This document shows, in pieces, positions 33,496 to 43,200 of a stretch of 64,000 bases of DNA. Every line of letters begins with the position of its first letter. The first letter of the stretch is position 1. Position numbers and translations under genes: made by a program. A model generated the notes under the pieces. It was given only the letters and a program-made list of their open reading frames with translations. It searched no databases and was not told where the DNA came from. Origin of the DNA: Verrucomicrobiota bacterium (GTDB lineage: Bacteria > Verrucomicrobiota > Kiritimatiellia > SS1-B-03-39 > UBA6053); the NCBI GenBank assembly GCA_020831625.1, contig JAFIGD010000005.1, forward strand, positions 62,001 to 126,000. The letters run 5' to 3'.

Positions 33496-35292
33496 TCAGT
33501 TTCCGTTGGGGGTAAACACACGCGCGGGCCCTTCGCGGTTCCAGGCATCCACGGGGGTGATGCGGTACTGCGGCACCGGCGAGCCGGCGGGCAGGATATG
33601 CACCCAACTGCCGTCGAGCAGGGGCGGATGGTCGGCCGTTTGCCATGCGTCGTCTTCAGTGGCCCGCCATTCGACGCGGTGATCCACCACGGATCTCGCC
33701 TCGGGCGGGTTCCAGCTCACGAGGATGCGCGTGGCGTCGTGAACACCGTGATAGGCTTCGGCCCGCAGTCCGGTGACCGCCTCCGGAGGTGCGAAGGCCT
33801 CTTTGCGCAGCAGCAGGAAGACATGCACGCCGGGCAGGGGAATGTCCCATTCGGTTTCCCATGCGCCGTCCGCATGCAGTTCAATCTCTGAAATGTCCCC
33901 GAAGCGGGTCAATTCCTGCTGCGCGCGCATGGCCCGCAGCTCGGTTTCGCCGGGGACCCAATTGGATGCCTCCATCGGGGGTAGAACCTCCTCCCAGACG
34001 CGGTAGGGATTGCCGTGGTCTTCATCGATGCGGTACTGCACCAGGGTGTATGCACCCTGGGGGAGATCTTCCAAACGAAGCGTGCCGCTCCGCTGACCGC
34101 CGGTGCGCGCACGGTTGTCGGCCACGGAGAGGAACAGGGCCACGCCCTGTTGTTCGGGCAGCAGGGTGCAGAGGCCGGTGACCGAATCCCCGCCCTCTAT
34201 GCGCCCTTTGACGCGTTCCTGACCCGCGAAGCTCAGGGCGGTCATGAGGCTGAGCGCCGGTTTTTTGATCAATTCAAAGAAGTCGGTTTCGCGGTGGGGG
34301 ACGGCAAAGCGGGTGAGCTGGGTGCGCTGCGCCCAGCCGCCGATAAAGCCGTTGTCGTTGCCGAAGATGGTGAAGTCCACGCCGTCTTCATCCACCAGGG
34401 TGTCGAAGTGGTGGAACAGTCCTTTGGCCATGATCGCGGCATAAAAGGCGGTGGCCCGCCAACTGTGTGGATCCTTCCAGCCCACCTGCGGATCGCACTC
34501 GTTGTTCATCACGGGGAGGGCCAGCAGTTTCGGATGGTGTTCAGCCAGGTAGTCGCGAAGCTCACGGGTGCGGGCCACCATGCGCTCGGGCGACACGGGC
34601 AGGTCTTCAGGGGAAAACCAGGCGCCTTTCTCATGCACGGAGAGAAAATCCATGCGCACATCCTGCCTGCCGGTGAAGGGATTGGTGCCCCCGTCCACGT
34701 GGGCGAGCAGGGTGGTGATTTCCTTTGACAGGGTCCGCGCGGTGCCGGGTCCGCCGAAGACCAACGCGGGATTGGCTTCTTTCAGGCCTTCCGAGCAGGC
34801 ATCGTAATAGACGAGGAAGTTTTCCACGCTCTGATGCCACCAGCCACAGTCGGGCTCATTCCAGGTTTCGAAATACCATTGTTCGATCTCTTCGCGGCCG
34901 TAGCGGTCCTGCAGGTGCAGGGCCAGATCACGCACCAGCCGCTTCCAGGCTTCGGCCTGCCCGCGGTCCTGAAAGTCGTTGAAATAGCGGGACGGATTCC
35001 CCATGAGTTCAAAGAAGGGAATCAGGCGGTTTTCCACCAGCGCGTCCAGGCCTTCATCCAGTTTGGACCAGTCGTACAGGGGCGTGTCGCTGCCGAGGCC
35101 TTTGGCGGTGACCAGTTCCAGCAAATTGTGGATGCGCACATAGCGCACGCCGTGCCGGGGAATGGCCGCCAGGTAGCGCAGGGTCTGCTTCATGTCGTCC
35201 TGCAGCAGCAAACTGCCGGGGGTGAAACCGGTCCAGCGCCATTCGATGGACACCGGCAGGGTTTTTTCGGAGAGGGAGTAGGTAATGTTCAT
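33496..35292 (-). CDS. GH39-like glycoside hydrolase with C-terminal Fn3 domain
   Basis: The 598-residue enzyme has a TIM barrel (residues about 5-370) and a jelly-roll-like part. The last ~100 residues look like a fibronectin type III domain (PEAVTGLRAEAYHGV...RILVSWNPPEAR). WYFETWNEPD places the acid/base at E146. MNNECDP has the probable nucleophile at E265, the spacing expected for clan A retaining hydrolases such as beta-xylosidases and alpha-L-iduronidases of GH39. There is no signal peptide, so it works inside the cell. The ATG at 35292 overlaps the dehydrogenase stop as ATGA, so the two are coupled. A sugar ending in xylose or iduronate is plausible. Confidence 0.75.
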   Translation of the reverse strand: MNITYSLSEKTLPVSIEWRWTGFTPGSLLLQDDMKQTLRYLAAIPRHGVRYVRIHNLLELVTAKGLGSDTPLYDWSKLDEGLDALVENRLIPFFELMGNPSRYFNDFQDRGQAEAWKRLVRDLALHLQDRYGREEIEQWYFETWNEPDCGWWHQSVENFLVYYDACSEGLKEANPALVFGGPGTARTLSKEITTLLAHVDGGTNPFTGRQDVRMDFLSVHEKGAWFSPEDLPVSPERMVARTRELRDYLAEHHPKLLALPVMNNECDPQVGWKDPHSWRATAFYAAIMAKGLFHHFDTLVDEDGVDFTIFGNDNGFIGGWAQRTQLTRFAVPHRETDFFELIKKPALSLMTALSFAGQERVKGRIEGGDSVTGLCTLLPEQQGVALFLSVADNRARTGGQRSGTLRLEDLPQGAYTLVQYRIDEDHGNPYRVWEEVLPPMEASNWVPGETELRAMRAQQELTRFGDISEIELHADGAWETEWDIPLPGVHVFLLLRKEAFAPPEAVTGLRAEAYHGVHDATRILVSWNPPEARSVVDHRVEWRATEDDAWQTADHPPLLDGSWVHILPAGSPVPQYRITPVDAWNREGPARVFTPNGN

Positions 35293-36320
35293 GAGCGTTC
35301 GCAATCGATGAGGACGTGAATGGCGTCGTTGTTCTGGTCGTTCCGGAGTTCAAATCCGGCTTGAATGTCGGAGAGCGGGAAGGTGTGGGTGATCATCTCG
35401 GAGGTGTTGATGAGCCCGTCGAGAACCCACTGGACACCGGTTTGAAAATACTGCCGCATGTCCACGTCCCGCTTGGGTTCGGTGGAGAGGATTTCTCCCC
35501 GCTTGCGGTGCAGCTTGAAAAAGTCGAAGGGTTCGTTGCAGGTGCCAATGCAGCCGTACATGACGATTTTGCCGCAGGTGTCCAGACAGTCCAGGGCGTC
35601 GACCATGCCGTCGCCTTCGAGCAGGCAGGGAACCACCACGTCAAAGCCGTCCGGAAAATCTCCGCCCACCACATCCATCGTCGGCGTGTCGGCGGACGGA
35701 ATCCTGTAGGTGTGGGTGGCGCCGTATTTGCGGGCCAGCTCCAGATTGCGGTCGCGCAGATCGGTGACCACCAGTGCCCTGGGGCTGTAGAGGGCGATGA
35801 CCTGGGTGATGACCAGCCCGCTGACACCCTGTCCGGTGATGAGCACGGTTTTGTTTTGATTGATCTGTCCCAGTTCTGCCGCGTGAATCACCCCGGGGAG
35901 AATTTCAATCAGACTGGTTTCCTTCAGGGGAAAGGAGGGGGGGAGCACTTTGACGTTGAAGGGCTTGCAGACAATGTATTCCGCGAAGGCGCCCCAGACA
36001 TAGCGGCAGGTCACCTGATCGCCGACTTGCAGGCCGTGCACGTTTTTGCCCACCTGGTCGATCACCCCCGCCACCTCGTGTCCGAGACGCGTGGGGGTGG
36101 TCATGAACTCCGGCTGACGGGTGCCGCGGTAGGCCTCCAGGTCGGAACCGCAGATGCCAACCCATTTGATTTTCACCCGGATGTCATCGTCGCCCGCTTC
36201 GGGAATTTCCGCATAGGCGGTTTTCAATTGGCCGAAGGTCTCCAGCACCGCGACCTGCTGTGCCTTCGGGTGGTCGGGATCGACAAGTTCCAAATCCGCC
36301 ATACTCATTTTTGTGGTCAT
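35289..36320 (-). CDS. Zinc-type alcohol/polyol dehydrogenase (MDR family)
   Basis: This 343-residue medium-chain dehydrogenase has the catalytic-zinc residues in VGICGSD and LGHEVAG. Its NAD(P) site, TVLITGQGVSGLVITQVIALYSP, is a GxGxxG variant. The four-Cys structural zinc lobe of classic enzymes is missing: the stretch after GDQVTCRYVW goes straight to GAFAEYIV, as in some polyol and threonine-type members. It probably oxidises or reduces a sugar derivative in the same route as the two downstream genes. AGGAAATT sits before the ATG at 36320. It is the first gene of the operon, with an AraC regulator upstream in the same direction. Confidence 0.85.
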   Translation of the reverse strand: MTTKMSMADLELVDPDHPKAQQVAVLETFGQLKTAYAEIPEAGDDDIRVKIKWVGICGSDLEAYRGTRQPEFMTTPTRLGHEVAGVIDQVGKNVHGLQVGDQVTCRYVWGAFAEYIVCKPFNVKVLPPSFPLKETSLIEILPGVIHAAELGQINQNKTVLITGQGVSGLVITQVIALYSPRALVVTDLRDRNLELARKYGATHTYRIPSADTPTMDVVGGDFPDGFDVVVPCLLEGDGMVDALDCLDTCGKIVMYGCIGTCNEPFDFFKLHRKRGEILSTEPKRDVDMRQYFQTGVQWVLDGLINTSEMITHTFPLSDIQAGFELRNDQNNDAIHVLIDCERS

Positions 36321-36494
36321 TGCTGTAATTTCCTGGTGGGGGGGATGGGGTATTGGGGTTGTGTGGTGATTGGAATTTCATGACAACATCACCACATGGC
36401 TCCATTACCCCGGGTTTCTGGTAAGTATTAAACCACAATCCCGAAGATTTGTCTTTGACGTGAATGGAGAATGTTTTGTCTGAAATGGAAATAT

Positions 36495-37352
36495 TTACAG
36501 GTTTTCTATTTGGAGACGGTTCTGAAACCCCGGAGCCAGCTCCACGCCGGCGGGCAGTGTGGCCCGGACCTGTTGTCTCCAGGCGGCCGGGGGGAGTCCG
36601 ACGATTTCCCGAAAACACCGGCTGAAATGGTGGACGCTTTCAAAGCCGGTGAGGTCGGCCACCTCCTTCACCGCCACATCGCCATAACAGAGCAGTTCTT
36701 TTGCTTTCCGGACGCGCACCTCCCGCAGGAGCCGCATGGGGGTGCGCCGGATTTCCGCCTGACAGCATTGACTGATCCGGCGATAGGAGAGGTGCAGGTG
36801 CGCGGCAATCTCCGCAGCGGTCCATTTGTGGGCCGGGTCGTTGTCAAAGAGCCGCTGCACGCGTTGCGTAATGCCCGCCGCGGCGGAGGGATCGCCGGAT
36901 TCGCTGCCGGTCATTCGCGGCCCCGCCTCCGGAGGATGCAGGGCCTGCAAAAGAAAGGCATGCAGCATCAGGTTGCAGCGCACTTCCCGAAAATTGCCCG
37001 GGGACCGCGCGCAGGTGTTCAAGGCCCGGAAAGGACTTTCCAGATCTGCCCGGGACGGATGCACCCCGCTTGCCATGGGCGCACACGTGAGTTCCGCCGC
37101 ATCGGAGAGCAGAAACTTCATGTCCAGGGTTTCGAGAAAGCCGTCCGCTGGAACGCACCAGCCATGGCGCACGCCGGGAGCGAACCAGAGAAAGTCGGCG
37201 GCCCCGACGGCAGCTTCCCCGCCCGCCCACTGCACCTCCGCCTCCCCGCGCAGCACCAGCAGGCATTGGTGAAAGGGGTGGTCATGCGCCACCACCCGCA
37301 GGCCCCCGCGATAATCAAAGCGGGCGATCCAAAGCAGTTGGGGGGAGGTCAT
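36495..37352 (-). CDS. AraC-family regulator with cupin sensor
   Basis: The 285-residue protein has an N-terminal cupin-type sensor (HDHPFHQCLLVLRGEAEVQWAGG and LWFAPGVRHGW). Residues about 170-270 form an AraC DNA-binding domain: KWTAAEIAAHLHLSYRRISQCCQAEIRRTPMRLL, then VKEVADLTGFESVHHFSRCFREIVGLPPAAW. It lies upstream of the dehydrogenase, GH39 and lyase-like operon on the same strand and probably controls it, perhaps in response to a uronate or sugar breakdown product. Its start codon overlaps the stop of a transposase fragment. Confidence 0.88.
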   Translation of the reverse strand: MTSPQLLWIARFDYRGGLRVVAHDHPFHQCLLVLRGEAEVQWAGGEAAVGAADFLWFAPGVRHGWCVPADGFLETLDMKFLLSDAAELTCAPMASGVHPSRADLESPFRALNTCARSPGNFREVRCNLMLHAFLLQALHPPEAGPRMTGSESGDPSAAAGITQRVQRLFDNDPAHKWTAAEIAAHLHLSYRRISQCCQAEIRRTPMRLLREVRVRKAKELLCYGDVAVKEVADLTGFESVHHFSRCFREIVGLPPAAWRQQVRATLPAGVELAPGFQNRLQIENL

Positions 37353-37435
37353 CGTGTCAAAATCGCCAGCACCCGTTCCCGATGTTTGGTCGAGAAGATC
37401 AGATGAAGATACATTTTAGCGAGGGAGTGCGGCAT
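37349..37435 (-). pseudogene. N-terminal fragment of a RAYT/IS200-like transposase
   Basis: The 28-residue frame MPHSLAKMYLHLIFSTKH matches the opening of Y1-family (REP-associated tyrosine) transposases, whose first strand reads VHLVFSTKNR in most members. It stops at the AraC start codon, and the HUH motif and catalytic Tyr are missing. It stands directly beside an array of palindromic repeats (37446-37795), the usual setting for RAYT genes. Confidence 0.65.
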
Positions 37436-37904
37436 GAGCCTCCGGGGATATCGCGCCCCTTCAGGGCGCAGGGTTTCGGTTGTGCAGACCCGGGGCATCG
37501 GCGCAAGCGCCGAAGCCCCGGGCTGTGATCTCCGCCCCCGTTGGGGGCATAAACGTGGATAATGATGGCGACAGGGACAACCCCGGCCTGAAAGGCCGAC
37601 AGACCCCAGCCCGGTTGGAGGCCGGGAATGCGGTTTGCGTGTCCAAGGTGACCGGCCCGAAGGGTCGACAGATCCCAGCCCAGGGCAGAGGCGTAACACG
37701 CCGACGCCCTGGGATATGGTTTCCCGCACATTTCCCCGGCCTGAAAGGCCGGCAGATGCCCCGTGGACACGCCGATGCCCCGGGGTGTCGTCAATGGATT
37801 CATGGTTCATGCGAATGATTTGAACGCATTGTGTGCGATATTTCAATGTCTATTGATTGATATGTCCCGTTGCCGTACATCACCGGGAGATGTCTGTATG
37901 AACA
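37436..37904. repeat. Array of imperfect palindromic repeats
   Basis: This 469-base gap holds no coding frame I trust. It contains three copies of a palindrome, GGCCYGAARGGYCGACAG, followed by A/TCCCAGCCC-type words: 37583-37612, 37652-37681 and 37736-37762. Further hairpins include CGCCCCTTCAGGGCG at the left end (near 37457) and others with CGGCGCAAGCGCCG and CGCCCCCGTTGGGGGC. Two more copies sit at 31636 and 32149. It resembles a REP/BIME-type element. Confidence 0.75.
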
Positions 37905-39101
37905 CTATACCGGAACCCGTGGGGACGAGATGCTTGACCGCCACTCGCGGGGAGATTGACCGCTCCACACGCGGAAGGCGCTTGCGAAGGCGCCCTGGTT
38001 GGTGAAGCCCGCCTCCTCGGCGATGCGCTGGACAGACCAGTCCGGCTTTTCCCTGAGCATCTGCGCCGCGCGCTCCATGCGCAGCTCCAGCAGAAAGGTG
38101 CGGGCCGTTTGCTGCAGTTCCTGCTGAAAGAGACGGTTCAGGGTGCGCGCGGACATGGTGAGGTGGGCGGCCAGCTCCTCCACGGTGGGCGGATGTCCGC
38201 GTTGCACATGCCGCCACGTCCAGCGAATGCCTTTTGCCAGAATCGGATGCCCGCAGGCGGGTCCGGCGGTCGAGACCCGGCCCCAAATGCCCTCCGGCTC
38301 AAAAAAACGGCACAAGTCGGTCGCCGCCTCGGGATCCCGCCCATGTTCCATGAACCAGGCCATGGCCGCACGGCCCTTGGCCGCGTTGGCAGTGCGCACG
38401 CAGGAGATGGACCGGCGTGCGCCCGGCAACCAGCGGAAAGCGACCGGGAGATCGCCGGACAGCAGCCCCGTGGTGTGCATCCGTTCCGGAAAGCGGGTAA
38501 ACAGACAATGCTCCACTTGTTGCGCCATCGGATGATCCACCGTGAAAATCCCTGTATCGGGAGGCAGATCCCTGAGTACTACTTCCAACTGCTCGGACAT
38601 CGCATTGAGATAAGCCTGCGGATTCCAGTGGCCCTCACTCCACAGCTTCGACACATCGGGCAACTCGGCGTGCCGCACCTCCTGACCCTTGTCACACAAA
38701 GCACTTGCAAACCCCTGCAAACGCTGCTGCGAAAATTGGAAGCGGGACATACCGATGGCCAAATAGGCTTTGTAGCCATTCTGCAGCAAATGCCTGGCGG
38801 CCTCGCGGCCGACGGCCACATCCGCATTCAGGAGATTGCCGCAATGCGGCAGCGGTCCCCGGCCATTGCTCAGGTTGATGATTGGAAACGGACTACCCGC
38901 TTCCACCCCGCCCTACCCCCAGCACAACATCCCCAGACAGGCGTCTTCATCCAGTTTCCGCCGACCCAGGTACGGCACCTCCTCAATCGGATGCCGCCAG
39001 TCCGCCGCATCCGCCGCTTCGCTCACCCCCATCCAAATCTCCACATGGCTCTGAACCTGACGATCCAACACCGCAACCAGATATGAGGATTTTCTGCTCA
39101 T
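37905..39101 (-). pseudogene. XylR-type regulator interrupted by an in-frame TAG
   Basis: The frame from 39101 reads MSRKSSYLVAVLDRQVQSHV to ...LCWG and stops at TAG (38913-38915). It then continues in the same frame with GG and VEAGSPFPIINLSNGRG to the end of a normal AraC domain. Together they give about 398 residues of a LacI-like sensor plus AraC HTH, a paralogue of the regulator at 29.2 kb. PIINLSN, DVAVGREAARHLL and the C-terminal TMSARTLNRLFQQELQQTART...FTNQGAFASAFRVWSG are all intact. One amber codon alone separates the parts, so this is a fresh nonsense mutation, a read error, or a readthrough gene. A GTG at 38906 could restart the second part. It diverges from a PEP-CTERM gene. Confidence 0.8.
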
Positions 39102-39237
39102 TCCTCCATCAAATCACATCTCCTGACCGAAAAACAGAAATATTTTGCGGAAAGTAGCATATACAGGAAAAAGAAAGTCCTCTAATATCATACTTATTCT
39201 CAACAAACCACCGCAAGTCTAGAAAAGGAATTTTGAT

Positions 39238-40080
39238 ATGAAAAATTTGAAGAATTTTATTCGAATTACTTTATATGGCCTGTCATTCCCAGCCATCGCA
39301 ACCACAATTTTTTATGATTTCAATGATCAAAACAATCTTGGATGGTCTGGCGTTACTGGGGCAGCCGATGAAGTGAGATGGTTGCAGGAAAATGGTTTAT
39401 CAAGTTCCGGTGCTATTGGACGCACCGATAATTCCAACCGGGTGGCGGCTGTCGTTAGTAATGACACCTTCACCGGGAATCAGATGTCCTTTAACGTTTA
39501 CTTCTACCTCAGTGCAAATTCTTCAACTAGCAATACTTCCACTACCAGTGATAACACTTTTACAGTAGGTTTTAAAGATAATAGCCAGGTGGGGCAGACG
39601 AACAATGTCGCCGATGTCAATCGGATTAGCCAAGCAAATAATTCAGTTTTTGCTGGAATTCAGCTCAATAATGCAAGAGAAATGCGAATACAATTAGGAA
39701 CATCCAATTCAATTAATTCCAGTGATTACGAACTTTTAGGCATTGAAGGTTGGTTCTATATGACCAATCAATTTAATTATACTGGTACTGACAACGAGTG
39801 GTCTCTTACAACCTCAATTTTCAATTCAGATGCTTCAGGTGTTTTTGACCCTGACGCGAGTGTGCTTTCCCATACACATCTTTTTTCTGATGGCCCGTTG
39901 CTCAGCAATTTTTCCAATGTACATGCAGCCATGGATTTACCTCGACATGGAGGCGATCAACGAAGAACGGTACGTCATGTAGACAATGCGACCATCACTG
40001 TCATCCCCGAGCCCGGCACGCTGGCGATGATTGGGATTGCGGCCCTGGCGGGGCTGATCGGCTTTCGCCGCCGCCGCTGA
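39238..40080 (+). CDS. PEP-CTERM sorting-domain protein, AT-rich body
   Basis: The 280-residue exported protein has an N-terminal signal (residues 1-22) and an Asn/Ser/Thr-rich beta body (FYDFNDQNNLGWSG...WSLTTSIFNSDASG). The sorting tail VIPEPGTLAMIGIAALAGLIGFRRRR carries the exosortase motif, helix and Arg cluster. The body is much more AT-rich than the tail, and the tail DNA shares a 20-base block with the first PEP-CTERM gene. A swap of sorting tail onto a transferred body would explain this. It is divergent from the amber-split XylR-type regulator. A terminator follows 26 bases after the stop. Confidence 0.88.
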   Translation: MKNLKNFIRITLYGLSFPAIATTIFYDFNDQNNLGWSGVTGAADEVRWLQENGLSSSGAIGRTDNSNRVAAVVSNDTFTGNQMSFNVYFYLSANSSTSNTSTTSDNTFTVGFKDNSQVGQTNNVADVNRISQANNSVFAGIQLNNAREMRIQLGTSNSINSSDYELLGIEGWFYMTNQFNYTGTDNEWSLTTSIFNSDASGVFDPDASVLSHTHLFSDGPLLSNFSNVHAAMDLPRHGGDQRRTVRHVDNATITVIPEPGTLAMIGIAALAGLIGFRRRR

Positions 40081-40105
40081 GGCACCCTGTGCCAACTTTC
40101 TTTGC

Positions 40106-40136
40106 GCCCGCCCCTCTATCGTGGGGCGGGCTTTTT
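40106..40136 (+). terminator. Rho-independent terminator of the second PEP-CTERM gene
   Basis: GCCCGCCCC (40106-40114) pairs with GGGGCGGGC (40123-40131) across an 8-base loop, then TTTTTC follows. Confidence 0.88.
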
Positions 40137-40266
40137 CTTGAGTCGGGAAACAGCTTGGTCTGTTTTAAATATTCTGTCCGTATTAAGCATGTGGCAATTT
40201 CTGTTTGTTTCTGCTAGGGTTCTTTTTTCTGATTAGTCTATCCTCGTTCGTTTCATGGAGTCTTGT

Positions 40267-43200
40267 ATGATGATTTTTCGCAATGTTTTTTTTCTGATGT
40301 TGTTTTCGGGTTTGTCGCTTCGCGCGGAACCGCTTCCCCTGCCGCAGGCCGGGGAGATGCTGCAGGTGACACTGGAGGGTCTTTTGTTCCAGAACCCGGA
40401 CACGCCCGGGCGGGCGCTGATGATGGAGTTCAACCGGCTGGGGGATCACTGGTTTATGGGGGGCGGCCATTCCCCGTCGTATAACCGCGGCACGCACCGC
40501 GGGGTCATCACGTTTGCGGATGCGGAAAAGTTGGACGCGTTCCGGATGCGGGTGGATGTGCAGGGAGACGCCTGGGTCAGCGGCGGGTTTGTCGATGTGA
40601 AAATCGATTGGCGTTCAGAAGACGGGGAGAATTTTGTTGGAACCTATGAGGGCGAGTCTCTTGGACAGAAGGTGTCCGGAACCGCGCGCGGCGTTTATTC
40701 CTCTCCGGCAGATCCGTTGCCGGGTTTTACGGCGGCGTCGCGCGGTCAGCATCCGCGTTTGCTGTTGACGGAGGCGGATCTGCCCGCGCTGCGCGAAAAA
40801 GCGGAAACCGAATTCGGACGGGAGGCGCTGGCCCGCTTTGAGGAGTCGTCGGTCGGGCTGGGGATGCTGTATCTGCTGCGTGAGGACCCTGCCTATGCCG
40901 AGCGTGCCAAAGTGGCGGTGCAGGTGCATATGGCCGATATGGAGAGCGGGGATAAATCGATTCGTCACCGCTTCTGGGGCTATCGTCTGGAGCAGGTCGC
41001 CATCACCTATGATCTCTGTTTCCATGCCTGGCCGGAGGATTTCCGGGCCGAGGTTCAGGATTACATTCGGGCGATTGCCCGCCGGATGCACCGCGAGAGA
41101 GGGTCGTGGACCGAATATGTGCAGTGGCATCCGGAAAACGCTTACAACGCCTCCATGATATATTCCGGGGTGATCGGGATGTTGGCCATCGCCGATGTGG
41201 AGGGCAACGCCCCCAATCCGCCCGCCGCGCCCGAGGTGGAGCGGCTGGCCCCGAAGGACTGGACCCTGGACATCGATGTGCCGCTGGTGGCGGTGGAGCC
41301 GGGGGTATTGCCCGCCAAATTCTGGTATTCCGGACCGTTGACTCAGGAACAGTTTCAGGCCTTCCGTGAGGCCGGCGGGGACCTGAGCACGCTGGAACTC
41401 GACGAGGAAAAGGTTCGGATCCTCGAACGCGATCCGGCGGAGAGGGGCATTGTCCGGAGCGGATATACCGGCGGTCATGACACGCTTTGTGTGAACCAGG
41501 CCTCCGGCACCGCCTTTGACAGTTGGAATGTTTTCGCAACCCGCTGGAATGTGACGGAGGGCGGAAATTACTATTATCAAAGCAACCACGGCGGCGTGGT
41601 GCCGTACCTGAACGGCGAGCGTGTCGGCAATTCGGTGCTGCTGAACCTGGAGCCGGGGGAGTACACGCTGGTGCTCGCCGCGCCCCTGGGGCGTCCCAAT
41701 CCCTGGGCGGGTGTCTTTGTGCGTCCGGTTCTGCGTCCGGTGAGCGACGCAGAAGTCGAGCAATTGCAGGCCGATAAAAACGAAAGCTATGCCCGGGCGA
41801 TCATCTTTCACCGTCAGGTGGCGGCCGACCGGGAGAAACTCGGAGGCGTGGACCCGGCCACCACCTCGCTGGTGCGGGACGCTCTCTTCTGGTTCCGCCG
41901 CTATGAGGAAACAAAATTCGGTGCCGCCGGGAGTCAGTTGGGGTCCACCAACAGCATGGCCCTGGAGGGGCCGGGCCTCATGTCCACCATCTATCGGAAT
42001 GTGACCGCGCAGCCGCTGGGGCATCAAAACGGCATGGCCTACTGGCTGCCGCGCAAGCTGATGGCGTTTTCATGGACCGCGGAGGGCGAGGAAGTGCATC
42101 AGGACTTTTTCGGAGAGGCGGACTTTTATGCCCGGGGCTTTCAGGATGACCGCCCCAACCGCGGCCTGGTGCTCGCGGCGCACTTCCCGACCATCGCTCC
42201 GGAATATCAGCCCATGGCGTGGTGGTTCTGGCAACAGATCGGCAGTCCGTTCGAGGTCCGCACCTTGCCGCGGGCGAACCGTCTGGTGGAGGCGGGACAC
42301 CCCGGCACCAGTTACAACAGTATCCCTGTTTATGCTTTCCTGCACGCCCCGCTGGAGATGGAGCCGGTCCATCCCGCCGAAGCGCTGCCCCGGAGCTGGC
42401 ATGATCCGGTTACCGGCGATTTTATCTTCCGCAACGCCTGGGAAAATGAAGAGGACGTGGTCTTGCAGATGACAGCGCAGCAGGTCTTTAACCGCGGGGG
42501 AAGTCAGACGTCCGGCTCCTTCGCGCTGCGGGGCCTGGGACACAATTGGACCGCAGATCAGATTGTCAGCATGACCTCCATGCCGCCACGCAACGAGCAT
42601 CCGGTGGTGCAAACCGAAAACCCCAACCAATTCCGTGAAGGCAGGGGACGCGTGCTGGACGCCCGGGTGTATGCCGACGGCTCCGGCGTGGTGCGCATGG
42701 ACCTGTCCAAAGCCTATCGCAGTCAGCCGGAAGGAAAAGCCCGCCTCCGCAACGCGCGGGACAACATCGGGTCGCTTTATCCCGGCGCGTTGATCGACGA
42801 CGGGGATGTCGTCTCCGTTACCCGCACGATTCTCACCGATTACAGCGGCGCCGCCGGCGTGCCTGCGGTGGTGATCCTTTTGGATCAGCTTGAGGGTGTT
42901 GAGCACCATTTCTGGAGTTGGCCGCTGAGCATTGAGATTCAGATGCGCGGCAACTCCCCGGGAAAAACAACCCCAATTGAGCGGATTGAAATTGAAAAAC
43001 CCGAACATGTGGACCTGTTCGACAACGGGTTCGTCCTGCGGCGCGGGGACAAGCGGCTCACCACCCGTTTCATTTCGGATGAGAAGCTCGATGTGGGCCT
43101 GATCGGGCTTCAGAATCTGCGGCATATTGTCCATTCCAGATGCCAGCTCCGGACCCGGAATCTGGTTACTGCGGAGGGGAGCGACACCTACCTCGCGGTG

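Noticed and set aside
37436-37846. Long upstream extension of the RAYT fragment frame
   Set aside because: The extra residues are encoded by the palindromic repeats. Only the last 28 codons look like protein.
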